64,000 nt of DNA from Nitratireductor indicus C115 (GTDB lineage Bacteria > Pseudomonadota > Alphaproteobacteria > Rhizobiales > Rhizobiaceae): positions 1 through 64,000 of the forward strand of contig NZ_AMSI01000018.1 in assembly GCF_000300515.1 (NCBI RefSeq). Direction: 5' to 3'. Shown one piece after another: positions 25,483-33,654 of this stretch. Every line of letters begins with the position of its first letter. The stretch's first letter is position 1. The translations under genes were made by a program, and so were the position numbers. The notes under the pieces were generated by a model that was not told where the DNA came from, searched no databases, and worked only from the letters and a program-made list of their open reading frames with translations.

Positions 25483-26082
25483 TTATGACAGCGTCACTCC
25501 GGCCTCCTTCATCTTCGCCGTCATTGTGGCCAGGGAACCGCCAAGGTCTATGGCGCGGCACCCTTCAAGGATGACTGTCGCGTCGAACCCCTGGCGGCGG
25601 GCATCGAGTGCCGAATAGGCAACGCAGAAATCCGTCGCAAGGCCGGCCAGCGTCACTCTCGAAATGCCCCGTTCCCGAAGGTAGCCGGAAAGCCCCGTCG
25701 GCGTTTCGTGGTCGTTCTCGAAAAAGGCCGAATAGCTGTCGATCGCCTTGCGAAACCCCTTGCGGATGATCATCTCGGCGCTCGTCCATTCGAGCTCCGG
25801 GTGGAATGCCGCTCCGGCTGTGCCCTGTACGCAATGGTCCGGCCAGAGCGTCTGTGTTCCGTAAGCCATCTCAACCGTTTCGAAAGGCGCTTTTCCCGGG
25901 TGCGAGGAGGCGAAGCTCGAATGGCCGGCGGGGTGCCAGTCCTGCGTCAGCACCACATGCTCGAAGCGACCGATGAGCGCGTTGATGACCGGCACCACCT
26001 GATCGCCGCCGGCGACCGCCAGCGCGCCGTCGGGGCAGAAATCGTTCTGCACGTCGATGACGATCAGGGCTTCATTTGCCAT
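25483..26082 (-). CDS. pncA: Nicotinamidase/pyrazinamidase PncA
   Basis: A 199-residue isochorismatase-fold amidase converting nicotinamide to nicotinate and ammonia. The catalytic triad is visible: Asp10 (VIDVQNDF), Lys108 (IIRKGF), Cys153 (LATDFCVAYSALDA). Metal ligands include Asp48 and His50 (TQDWHPAGHSSF). The start at 26082 aligns with the family; the frame upstream is not conserved. It lies head to head with the molybdenum hydroxylase operon across 165 bp. PncA normally serves NAD salvage, but here it could feed nicotinate into the adjacent catabolic genes. Confidence 0.92.
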   Translation of the reverse strand: MANEALIVIDVQNDFCPDGALAVAGGDQVVPVINALIGRFEHVVLTQDWHPAGHSSFASSHPGKAPFETVEMAYGTQTLWPDHCVQGTAGAAFHPELEWTSAEMIIRKGFRKAIDSYSAFFENDHETPTGLSGYLRERGISRVTLAGLATDFCVAYSALDARRQGFDATVILEGCRAIDLGGSLATMTAKMKEAGVTLS

Positions 26083-26135
26083 TGCGCTCTTCTCCTTCTC
26101 GCGAGTTTCGGCGAAGGTGGACCGAATGTTCCCCT

Positions 26136-26178
26136 TTGACAAGCGGCGGGAGGAGCGTATCATTTGTATGCGAATGAT
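26136..26178 (+). promoter_or_regulatory. Promoter and MarR-like operator of the molybdenum hydroxylase operon
   Basis: TTGACA (26136-26141), a 16-bp spacer and TATCAT (26158-26163) form a good sigma-70 promoter for the rightward operon. The near-palindrome ATCATTTG-TATG-CGAATGAT (26159-26178) overlaps the -10 and fits a MarR dimer site. A related motif sits at the same offset in the importer promoter (20499-20518). The MarR gene is the last in this operon, so autoregulation is expected. Confidence 0.6.
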
Positions 26179-26246
26179 TTTGCGCGCCGACAAAAACACA
26201 AGAAGGGCGCGGGGAACGACATCGTTTTCAGGCAGGCAGGTGCAGT

Positions 26247-27101
26247 ATGGACTATGCCAGACCGACCACGCTGGAGGAGGCGTTGGAGCTTATGCGCTCC
26301 CGGCCCTGGACCGTTCTTGCGGGCGGGACCGATTTCTATCCGGCCCTTGGCGGCGGACCCGTCAAGGCCGATGTACTCGACATAAACAGTCTCCGCGAAC
26401 TCAAGGGCTTTTCCCGCTCCGACAGCCATATCGTAATCGGTGCGCGCATGAGCTGGAGCGAGCTTCTCGAAGCACCTCTGCCACCAGTCTTCGACATGCT
26501 GAAACAGGCGGCGCGGGACGTGGGCTCCGTCCAGATTCAGAATGTGGGCACGGTGGCGGGAAATCTCTGTAATGCATCGCCCGCCGCCGATGGCGTTCCG
26601 CCGCTGCTGGCGCTCGATGCGGAGGTCACTCTCACCAGTCATGCGGGAAAGCGCCATGTGCCGCTTTCGCGCTTCATCCTGGGCAACCGCAAGACAATGC
26701 GGGAAGCCGATGAGCTGGTGACGGCGATCCGCGTTCCCATGGCGGCATGCGAGGGCAGGTCGGGTTTCGTCAAGCTGGGCGCACGCCGTTATCTGGTGAT
26801 CTCCATCGCCATGGCCGCCGCGCGGCTTGTGCTCGACAGTGGCCGGGTTCGAGGGGTGGCAATTGCGGTCGGATCCTGCTCTGCGGTGGCACGACGGCTT
26901 GCGGGGCTGGAGGCCGTGCTTGCCGGAGCGTCGCCCGATGCCGTGCCGGCGCTGGTGGCGGCCTACGGTTTTCCCGAGCTTGCTCCCATCGATGACGTGC
27001 GCGGTACGGCCAGCTACAGGCGCGAGGCTGCGCGGGAGATCGTCGCAAGGGCGCTCGCGCAGGCTGCGGGCGAAGTGCTGGGCGGAGGGATTGCCGCATG
27101 A
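26247..27101 (+). CDS. Molybdenum hydroxylase FAD subunit (xanthine dehydrogenase family, medium)
   Basis: A 284-residue flavoprotein of the CO dehydrogenase/xanthine dehydrogenase medium-subunit family. The FAD-binding motifs are VLAGGTDFYPAL (~30) and VGTVAGNLCNASPAADGVPP (~105); the CO_deh_flav_C domain follows. It passes electrons from the iron-sulfur clusters of its partner to an acceptor. It overlaps the downstream fused large subunit by 4 bp. It is the first gene behind the promoter at 26136, so it opens the six-gene operon. Confidence 0.92.
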   Translation: MDYARPTTLEEALELMRSRPWTVLAGGTDFYPALGGGPVKADVLDINSLRELKGFSRSDSHIVIGARMSWSELLEAPLPPVFDMLKQAARDVGSVQIQNVGTVAGNLCNASPAADGVPPLLALDAEVTLTSHAGKRHVPLSRFILGNRKTMREADELVTAIRVPMAACEGRSGFVKLGARRYLVISIAMAAARLVLDSGRVRGVAIAVGSCSAVARRLAGLEAVLAGASPDAVPALVAAYGFPELAPIDDVRGTASYRREAAREIVARALAQAAGEVLGGGIAA

Positions 27102-29836
27102 AGCTTTCGCTTTCCTTCGCCGTCAATGGCGCGCTGGTCGAGGCCGAGGTCTCGCCCCTGCAGCGATTATCCTCCGTGTTGCGTGACGAACTGGGACTGA
27201 CCGGCACGAAAGTGGGGTGCGATGCCGGCGATTGCGGTGCCTGTTCGGTTGTGGTCGATGGCAAGGTCGTATGCGCTTGTCTGGTGCCGGCGGCAAACCT
27301 TGAGGGTGCACAGGTGCGCACGGTGGAAGGGCTGTCCAATGGCGCGTTATCGGCTTTGCAGGAATCCTTCCTGCGCCATGGGGCTGCGCAATGCGGCATC
27401 TGCACACCGGGGATACTCGTGAGCGCGGCAGCACTTCTGGAACAGAATGCTTCACCCACCGAAGACGAGGTGAAAGACGCGTTGGGCGGTGTGCTTTGCC
27501 GCTGCACGGGCTATCGGAAAATCATCGATGCGGTGATGGATGCCAACCGTCGGGCGGGCGTCGAGCCGGGGCTGGTGAAGAGGGGAGAGGCAGTCGGGGC
27601 CTCACCCATCCGTCTCGATGGCGCACGAAAGGTGACGGGCGCGGAAGTTTTCGGGGCCGATGAGCGCCCGGCCGACGCCTTGTCCGTCGCCGTGGTGCGC
27701 TCGCCGCACTGGCATGCGGAATTCGAGATCGGCGACGTGGATGCATTTGTCGCTGCTCATCCGGGGGTGGTTGCGGTTTTTACCGCGGCAGATATCCCCG
27801 GCGAGAACCGTTTCGGTGTCATTCCCCCCTTTGCCGATCAGCCGGCGCTCGCGGAAGGGCGGGCGCGGTTTCGCGGTGAGGCGGTGGCGCTGATTGCAGG
27901 CGAGCGGGCAGCGATAGACCTGCTGGACCTTGGCGATTTTCCGGTTTCCTGGCATCCGCTCCCTCATGCCTTGTCACCGTCGGAGGCGAAACGGGAAGAC
28001 TTCGCGCCATTGCATGAGGGGCGGGCGGGCAATCTGCTTACCAAGGGGTTCGTTGAATGCGGCGACCCGGAAGCGGCGTTGGCCGCATCGCATGTCACGG
28101 CAAGCGCTTCAATCGAAACCTCCTATGTGGAACATGCCTATATCGAACCGGAAGCGGGCTACGCGGTGATGGAGGGCGATACGCTCGTCATTAAGGCGTG
28201 CACGCAGGCACCCTATATGGACCGGGATGATACGGCGCGCATTCTTGGCCTGCCGCCGGAAAAGGTGCGGATTGTTCCGCTCGCCACCGGCGGCGGGTTC
28301 GGCTCCAAGCTTGATATTTCACTGCAGCCCCTCGTCGGGCTGGTGGCCATGCGCACCGGCAGACCGGCCGCGCTGGTCTATTCGCGTGGCGATTCCATGC
28401 GCTCCACCACGAAACGGCATCCGGCTTCGATGCGCGCCACCATCGGGGCTGACGAGAACGGGCATATCACCGGTATGGTGTTCGAGGGCGATTTCAACAC
28501 GGGCGCCTATGCGAGCTGGGGGCCGACGGTCGCCAACCGTGTGCCGGTCCATGCCTCCGGTCCTTATCGTACGCCGCATTATCGGGCCGAGGGGCGAGCC
28601 ATCCATACGAACGGGCCGATTTCCGGCGCGTTTCGCGGTTTCGGCGTTCCGCAAGCGACCATCATGCAGGAAACGCTCTATGATCGGCTCGCCGAAAAAC
28701 TCGGGCGCGACCGGCTGCAATTGCGGATCGACAACGCCTATGTGGACGGCGACCGCACGACTTGTGGGCAGCGTCTTGCGGGTGTGGGCATAAAGCAGTG
28801 CCTGGAAGCCTTGCAGCCGGGGTGGGAGCGCGCGCTGCTGGAAGCGCAGGCGGCAAATGCGGCGGGCGGCAAGATCCGGCGCGGTGTGGGTGTCGCCTCC
28901 TGCTGGTATGGCTGCGGCAACACGGCGCTGCCCAATCCATCGACGATCCGCGTGGGGATTTCGCCAGCCGGCCGCGTGGTGCTGCATCAGGGCGCGGTCG
29001 ATATCGGGCAAGGTTCGAACACCGTGGTGACACAGATTTGTGCCGATGCGCTCGGCCTACCGCTTTCCGCCTTTGAGCTCTTATGTGGCGATACATCGAT
29101 CACGCCGGATGCGGGCAAGACCTCCGCCTCGCGGCAGACCTTCATTTCGGGCAAGGCCGCGCAAAAGGCGGGGCAGGCCCTGCGGGAGAAGATCCTGCGC
29201 TTTGCAAATGTTTCCGAGGCCGCCGAGATCGGGCTGGAAGACGGGTTCCTCACGGTGCGCGAGGGTGAGGCCCTGCGGCGTATCGCGCTCAACGACATGA
29301 AGCCGGATGCGCTGGGCTATGTTTTTTCGGCGCAAGAGACCTACGATCCGCCGACGACCGCGCTCGATGAAAAAGGGCAGGGTGTACCCTATGCGGTCTA
29401 TGGATATGGAGCACAGCTCGTGGAACTCGAAGTCGACATAACGCTCGGCACGGTCAAGCTCCTGCGCATCGTGGCGGCCCACGATATAGGCCGGGCGATC
29501 AATCCCTTGCTGGTCGAAGGCCAGATCGAGGGCGGTATCGCGCAGGGCATTGGGCTTGCGCTGATGGAGGAATATGTGCCCGGGCGCACGGAAAACCTGC
29601 ACGATTATCTGATCCCGACCATCGGCGACGTGCCACCCATCGAAACCATTCTGGTGGAAGTGCCCGATCCCGAAGGGCCATTCGGGGCCAAGGGGCTTGG
29701 CGAGCATGTTCTCATTCCCACCGCACCGGCGATCCTCAATGCGATCCGTCATGCGACGGGGATCGCAATCGGCAAGGTGCCGGCGACGCCGAGCCGTGTT
29801 CTTGCGGCGATCCGTGAGCGGGAGGGTGAGGCATGA
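27098..29836 (+). CDS. Molybdenum hydroxylase, fused 2Fe-2S and Moco-binding subunit
   Basis: A 912-residue xanthine-dehydrogenase-family protein with small and large subunits fused. Residues 1-150 bind two [2Fe-2S] clusters (Cys41, 46, 49, 61 and Cys99, 102, 134, 136). From ~165 the molybdopterin domains follow, with GGGFGSK, AFRGFGVPQ and the C-terminal GAKGLGE in which Glu869 is the expected catalytic base. Such enzymes hydroxylate heteroaromatic rings using water. It overlaps its neighbours by 4 bp on both sides. The adjacent 6-hydroxynicotinate-reductase-like gene and pncA point to nicotinate or a relative as substrate; purines cannot be excluded. Confidence 0.9.
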   Translation: MKLSLSFAVNGALVEAEVSPLQRLSSVLRDELGLTGTKVGCDAGDCGACSVVVDGKVVCACLVPAANLEGAQVRTVEGLSNGALSALQESFLRHGAAQCGICTPGILVSAAALLEQNASPTEDEVKDALGGVLCRCTGYRKIIDAVMDANRRAGVEPGLVKRGEAVGASPIRLDGARKVTGAEVFGADERPADALSVAVVRSPHWHAEFEIGDVDAFVAAHPGVVAVFTAADIPGENRFGVIPPFADQPALAEGRARFRGEAVALIAGERAAIDLLDLGDFPVSWHPLPHALSPSEAKREDFAPLHEGRAGNLLTKGFVECGDPEAALAASHVTASASIETSYVEHAYIEPEAGYAVMEGDTLVIKACTQAPYMDRDDTARILGLPPEKVRIVPLATGGGFGSKLDISLQPLVGLVAMRTGRPAALVYSRGDSMRSTTKRHPASMRATIGADENGHITGMVFEGDFNTGAYASWGPTVANRVPVHASGPYRTPHYRAEGRAIHTNGPISGAFRGFGVPQATIMQETLYDRLAEKLGRDRLQLRIDNAYVDGDRTTCGQRLAGVGIKQCLEALQPGWERALLEAQAANAAGGKIRRGVGVASCWYGCGNTALPNPSTIRVGISPAGRVVLHQGAVDIGQGSNTVVTQICADALGLPLSAFELLCGDTSITPDAGKTSASRQTFISGKAAQKAGQALREKILRFANVSEAAEIGLEDGFLTVREGEALRRIALNDMKPDALGYVFSAQETYDPPTTALDEKGQGVPYAVYGYGAQLVELEVDITLGTVKLLRIVAAHDIGRAINPLLVEGQIEGGIAQGIGLALMEEYVPGRTENLHDYLIPTIGDVPPIETILVEVPDPEGPFGAKGLGEHVLIPTAPAILNAIRHATGIAIGKVPATPSRVLAAIREREGEA

Positions 29837-31362
29837 ACGAGCTTACCGAACGCTTTGAAGCCTCCCCGCCAGAAAAGCAGGCTGCGGGAGAAAAGCTGCG
29901 CTGCGATGCCTGTCCCGTGATGTGCTACATCGCGGAAGGGCGAACCGGCGCCTGCGACCGCTATGGCAATTTCGGAGGCCGGATCACGCGCTGCGATCCC
30001 GTCATGGTGCTCGAACATGCGGCAGAAGAAGGGGCCGCGCTGGTGCCGCTCGACAGCGGCGAGCCCTGGAACGGTGAGCTCGTCAACACAAAGCGGCGCT
30101 TCGTGAGCGCCATCGGCGCCGGCACCACCTATCCCGATTATAAGCCGGCCCCTTTCATCGTCTCGCAGGAGGTGGAGGGCGTCGATCTCGTTACCGTCGT
30201 CACCGAGGGGATTTTCTCCTATTGCGGCGTCAAGGTGAAGATCGACACGGACCGTTTCCTCGGTCCCGAAACCGCCACGGTGCGGGTGGCGGGAGAAGCG
30301 GTGGGCCATGTGACCACGGCAGAATATGGCAGCCAGATGCTGTCTTTGGGCGGGGTGCACCACCTCACCGGCGGTTCGAAGGCCGAGGGTCGTGTCACCT
30401 GTCAGGCGCTGATGGACCTTTGCAACAAGAAGGCCGTGGAGCTTTCCATCGATGGTGGAGCCACGGTGATCGTTCAGGCGGGGCAGCCGCCGGTCATCGA
30501 TGGCAAGCGCGAGGAGCGTATGCGGGTCGGTTGCGGCTCGGCAGCCATCGGCATGTTCGCAACCCAGTGGAAGGGGCTGGTGGACGAGGTGGTGGTCGTG
30601 GACGATCATATCACCGGCGTAGTGTCCGAGCATCAGGCGGGCAAGGTGATCGGCTGGGAAGACACCGGCATCAGGATCGTCGGGCGGCGTTCGACGCCCG
30701 GACGCTATTTCAAGGTTTCGGAGCCCGGCCTCGGCTGGGGTGGCACGACCATTGAGGATCCGCTCCAAATCCTCGGCGCGTTCAATGAGAAAAAAGGCGC
30801 GCGTCCGGGGCTTTCACTGCTGATGGTCTCGACCACGGGTGAACAGTTTGCCTATTACGAGCTTGATGAGGCGCTGAAGCCGGTCAAGAAACCTTTTCCC
30901 GAGCGCTTACGGAAGTCGGTGGAGTTGATCGAGGAAAATTGCGAACCGGCGCTTTGCACCGTCCTGTTCATGGGCGGAGCCGGGGGATCGCTGCGCGCCG
31001 GCGTGACGGAAAATCCGGTCAACCTGACCCGCTCCGTACAGGGCCTCAAGACCTATGTCACCTGCGGCGGCGCGCCGGTCTATGTGTGGCCGGGCGGCGG
31101 TATCACGATCATGGTCGATGTTTCGCGCACGCCCGACAATGCTTTCGGATACGTGCCCACGCCGGCCCTGGTGGCGCCCATCGAATTCACGCTTCGACGC
31201 GACGATTATATTCGCCTTGGCGGTTATGCGGATGAAATCCGCAGCATTGACGATGTGCTCGAAAAGGGCGGGGAATATTTCAATGCACGAGAGAGCAGGC
31301 AGGCGCAGGACGACAATCCATGGCCGCCGCGCCAGCAATTGCGCCGTGAGCCGCCGCGATGA
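29833..31362 (+). CDS. 6-hydroxynicotinate reductase-like iron-sulfur flavoprotein
   Basis: A 509-residue protein resembling the 6-hydroxynicotinate reductase (Hnr) of Eubacterium barkeri, which reduces the ring to 1,4,5,6-tetrahydro-6-oxonicotinate. The N-terminus has a ferredoxin-like Cys set (C24-xx-C27-xxx-C31, C41, C54: CDACPVMCYIAEGRTGACDR). The centre is Gly-rich (SLGGVHHLTGGSKAEGR; MRVGCGSAAIGMFA). The E. barkeri enzyme carries Fe-S clusters and a covalently bound flavin. I see no ApbE target motif DxxS/TGAS/T. It overlaps the hydroxylase and UPF0280 genes by 4 bp each. Family recognised from memory; the exact substrate is inferred. Confidence 0.72.
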   Translation: MNELTERFEASPPEKQAAGEKLRCDACPVMCYIAEGRTGACDRYGNFGGRITRCDPVMVLEHAAEEGAALVPLDSGEPWNGELVNTKRRFVSAIGAGTTYPDYKPAPFIVSQEVEGVDLVTVVTEGIFSYCGVKVKIDTDRFLGPETATVRVAGEAVGHVTTAEYGSQMLSLGGVHHLTGGSKAEGRVTCQALMDLCNKKAVELSIDGGATVIVQAGQPPVIDGKREERMRVGCGSAAIGMFATQWKGLVDEVVVVDDHITGVVSEHQAGKVIGWEDTGIRIVGRRSTPGRYFKVSEPGLGWGGTTIEDPLQILGAFNEKKGARPGLSLLMVSTTGEQFAYYELDEALKPVKKPFPERLRKSVELIEENCEPALCTVLFMGGAGGSLRAGVTENPVNLTRSVQGLKTYVTCGGAPVYVWPGGGITIMVDVSRTPDNAFGYVPTPALVAPIEFTLRRDDYIRLGGYADEIRSIDDVLEKGGEYFNARESRQAQDDNPWPPRQQLRREPPR

Positions 31363-32312
31363 ATGGCCCTGTCGCAAGATGGCTCCCCGATGGGCGGCGG
31401 TTGCATCTCAATCACGGGCCCATAGACCTGATCGTTGAGGCGTTCGGGGATGACGGAGAGCGCCGTCTGGCCTATCGGCAGGCGGCAGGGCGTTTCCAAA
31501 CCGTGCTCGGTGAGCTGGTGGCGGAGCTGCCCGCGCTCAGGCGTCCGGTGGGGCAGGAGAGACAGGTCTTTGCGAGTGGCACTGCTCGGCGGATGGAGAG
31601 GGCGGTATGCCCGCATTTTCCCGCTTTCGTAACGCCCATGGCGGCGGTGGCCGGCAGCGTGGCGGATGAGGTTCTGGCCGCGATGGTCGAGGGGCGCGAT
31701 CTGCAGCGCGCTTATGTGAACAATGGCGGCGATATCGCGTTTCACCTTGCGCCTGGCGCGCGGATGGCGGCGGCGATCGCTGGAACCGGGCAGGAGCTTT
31801 CGGATCGGATCGAGATCGCCTCTGAGCATCCCGTGCGCGGGCTTGCCACCAGTGGCTGGCGCGGGCGCAGCCACTCGCTGGGCATTGCCGATGCGGTGAC
31901 CGTGCTTGCCAGGAATGCGGCGATGGCCGATGCGGCCGCCACGCTGATTGCCAACGCGGTCGATCTGCCGGGGCATCCTGCAATCGTGCGGGAACCTGCA
32001 AACAGCATCGATCCAGACAGCGATCTGGGCGCGCGCATGGTGACGCAGGGCGTTGGAGCACTCACGACGCAGGAAATCGACGAGGCGCTTGCAAGCGGCC
32101 TTGCTGTCGCGGAAGACATGCGCTCGCGCGGGCTGATAACGGCAGCAGCCCTGTTCCTGTGCGGCGCTCATCGTTTGTACGAGGCGTTCCCGGGGCAATT
32201 GCTATGCGCGCCGCGGCGCGAAAGGGATTGCGATCAAGGGGCAAACACCGCCATAACGGAACGGCTGGGATCACGAGCCGGGTCCAGCGAAAGGAATCGA
32301 GAGCATGCCTGA
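31359..32312 (+). CDS. UPF0280 (ApbE-superfamily) protein
   Basis: A 317-residue protein of UPF0280/COG2122, related in fold to ApbE flavin transferases. Recognisable parts are ARWLPDGRRLHLNHGPIDLI, AAVAGSVADEVLAAM, AYVNNGGDIAFHLAPGA and LATSGWRGRSHSLGIADAVT, corresponding to the ApbE-type GGD and TSG motifs. No signal peptide, so it is cytoplasmic, unlike exported ApbE. The 4-bp overlap with the reductase gene suggests it matures that enzyme, for example by attaching its covalent flavin. This role is a hypothesis; the family has no established activity that I know of. Confidence 0.85.
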   Translation: MNGPVARWLPDGRRLHLNHGPIDLIVEAFGDDGERRLAYRQAAGRFQTVLGELVAELPALRRPVGQERQVFASGTARRMERAVCPHFPAFVTPMAAVAGSVADEVLAAMVEGRDLQRAYVNNGGDIAFHLAPGARMAAAIAGTGQELSDRIEIASEHPVRGLATSGWRGRSHSLGIADAVTVLARNAAMADAAATLIANAVDLPGHPAIVREPANSIDPDSDLGARMVTQGVGALTTQEIDEALASGLAVAEDMRSRGLITAAALFLCGAHRLYEAFPGQLLCAPRRERDCDQGANTAITERLGSRAGSSERNREHA

Positions 32313-32889
32313 ATTCACCGTGCGCAAGATCGCGCTTCTGACCGAGGAGATCTTTCACGAGGGCGGGCCTCGTCCAGCCGTGCCGCGCCGGCGTGCAGCG
32401 GTAATGGCACTGGTCAAAAATCCCTTTGCCGGGCGCTACGTTGAAGAGCTTGAGGACGCGATGGGAGATCTGAAGCCGCTCGGCCTTGAGATGACCGACA
32501 GGCTCGTCGCTGCGTTCGAAGGTGGTGCTTCCGTTATCGACGGTTTCGGCAAAGGCGCTATCGTCGGCACGGCTGGTGAACTGGAACATGGCGCGCTGTG
32601 GCATGTGCCCGGCGGCTATGCCATGCGCGAGCGCCTCGGCGATTCAAAGGCCATTGTTCCTTCAGCCAAGAAAGTCGGGGCGTTCGGTTCGCGCATCGAT
32701 ATCCCGCTCGGGCACATCAATGCAGCCTATGTGCGCAGCCATTTCGACGCCATGGAGGTGGGGCTTTCGGACGGGCCGCGGCCCGACGAGATTCTGTTCG
32801 TGCTCGCCATGACGGCCGGCCCGCGCGTCCATGCCCGCATGGGCGGCTTGAGGGCAGAGGACGTCAAGGGCGAGGATGGCCTCAGATGA
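32305..32889 (+). CDS. Amino acid synthesis family (DUF1185/PF06684) protein
   Basis: A 194-residue protein of the AA_synth (DUF1185) family: VRKIALLTEEIFHEGGPRPA, VMALVKNPFAGRY, GKGAIVGTAGELEHGALWHV, VPSAKKVGAFGSRIDIPLGH. Solved structures of this family show a variant of the Bacillus chorismate mutase (AroH) fold, and the function is unproven. It overlaps UPF0280 upstream by 8 bp and the MarR gene by 4 bp. In this context a step on a ring-derived intermediate, such as lactam opening, is possible but speculative. Confidence 0.82.
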   Translation: MPEFTVRKIALLTEEIFHEGGPRPAVPRRRAAVMALVKNPFAGRYVEELEDAMGDLKPLGLEMTDRLVAAFEGGASVIDGFGKGAIVGTAGELEHGALWHVPGGYAMRERLGDSKAIVPSAKKVGAFGSRIDIPLGHINAAYVRSHFDAMEVGLSDGPRPDEILFVLAMTAGPRVHARMGGLRAEDVKGEDGLR

Positions 32890-33350
32890 CGAGGGCCGAC
32901 GAAACGTCGAAGGCGCTGCCGGGAGGGCCTTCGACCGATGCCTATGAACTGGATGAGCAGGTAGGCTTCATCCTGCGCAAGGCAAATCAGCGACATCTGG
33001 CGATTTTCGCGGCCCGGATCGGCGATCTGACACCGCCGCAATTCGCGGCACTCGCCAAACTTTATTCAGTCGGCGCGACCTCGCAGAATCAGCTTGGACA
33101 GCTCGTCGCCATGGATGCGGCGACCATCAAGGGGGTGATCGACCGGCTTAAGGCGCGCGGGCTCGTTACGCTGGAGCCGCATGAGAGCGACCGGCGCAGG
33201 CTGATGGTGAGCCTGAGTCCCGAGGGACAGGAAACCGTGGAGGCGCTTTTGCCCGAGGCCCTCGAGGTGACCGAGGAAACGCTGGCGCCGCTGACACCGC
33301 GCGAAACCGCAACCTTCCTTCGGCTTCTGACCAAGCTTGCCGAAGGATAA
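32886..33350 (+). CDS. MarR-family transcriptional regulator
   Basis: A 154-residue winged-helix regulator: LGQLVAMDAATIKGVIDRLK is the recognition region and LVTLEPHESDRRRLMVSLSP the wing. MarR proteins act as dimers that release DNA on binding aromatic ligands. It is the last gene of the operon, overlapping the DUF1185 gene by 4 bp (ATGA). The near-palindromes over the -10 boxes at 26159-26178 and 20499-20518 are its likely targets, linking importer and enzymes. Confidence 0.9.
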   Translation: MTRADETSKALPGGPSTDAYELDEQVGFILRKANQRHLAIFAARIGDLTPPQFAALAKLYSVGATSQNQLGQLVAMDAATIKGVIDRLKARGLVTLEPHESDRRRLMVSLSPEGQETVEALLPEALEVTEETLAPLTPRETATFLRLLTKLAEG

Positions 33351-33415
33351 GATGGTTCGTCCGATACCGAGGGGCGCGACACAAAGGCTTACATGCCGTT
33401 GCATCGGCCCTGTGC

Positions 33416-33530
33416 GTGGTTCGACACGCTCACCATGAGGGACGCTGAGATCGGCAGGATGACTTCTTCGGGGACGCTGCAGAAAGATTTTGCACCATCC
33501 CTCTTCCTCAAGGTGAGCTTGTCGAACCAC
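33416..33530. repeat. Dispersed palindromic intergenic repeat, copy 2
   Basis: The outer arms GTGGTTCGAC (33416-33425) and GTCGAACCAC (33521-33530) are perfectly inverted. The inner arms TTCGACACGCTCA (33420-33432) and TGAGCTTGTCGAA (33514-33526) pair with one mismatch. The right arm is identical to that of the copy at 22022-22034. It lies in a ~300-bp gene-free space (33351-33654) between convergent genes, where nothing else is evident. Confidence 0.75.
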
Positions 33531-33654
33531 ACAAAACGCTTCTGCCGTAAGATCAAGTAGACCGGCTTGGCGATCCCCGATGGAAAGCCCGGCTTTTGGG
33601 CCGAAGTTCGCGTCTTTTGGGGGCAGATGATTGCGCCCCACCGGCTTGCCGGTT

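Noticed and set aside
26083-26199. Upstream extension of the pncA frame by 39 codons
   Set aside because: The extension is not conserved and would cover the divergent promoter; the ATG at 26082 aligns with the family.
30000-31362. Canonical ApbE flavinylation motif DxxS/TGAS/T in the Hnr-like reductase
   Set aside because: Looked for it and did not find it; EGRTGAC near residue 40 ends in a Cys that more likely binds an Fe-S cluster.
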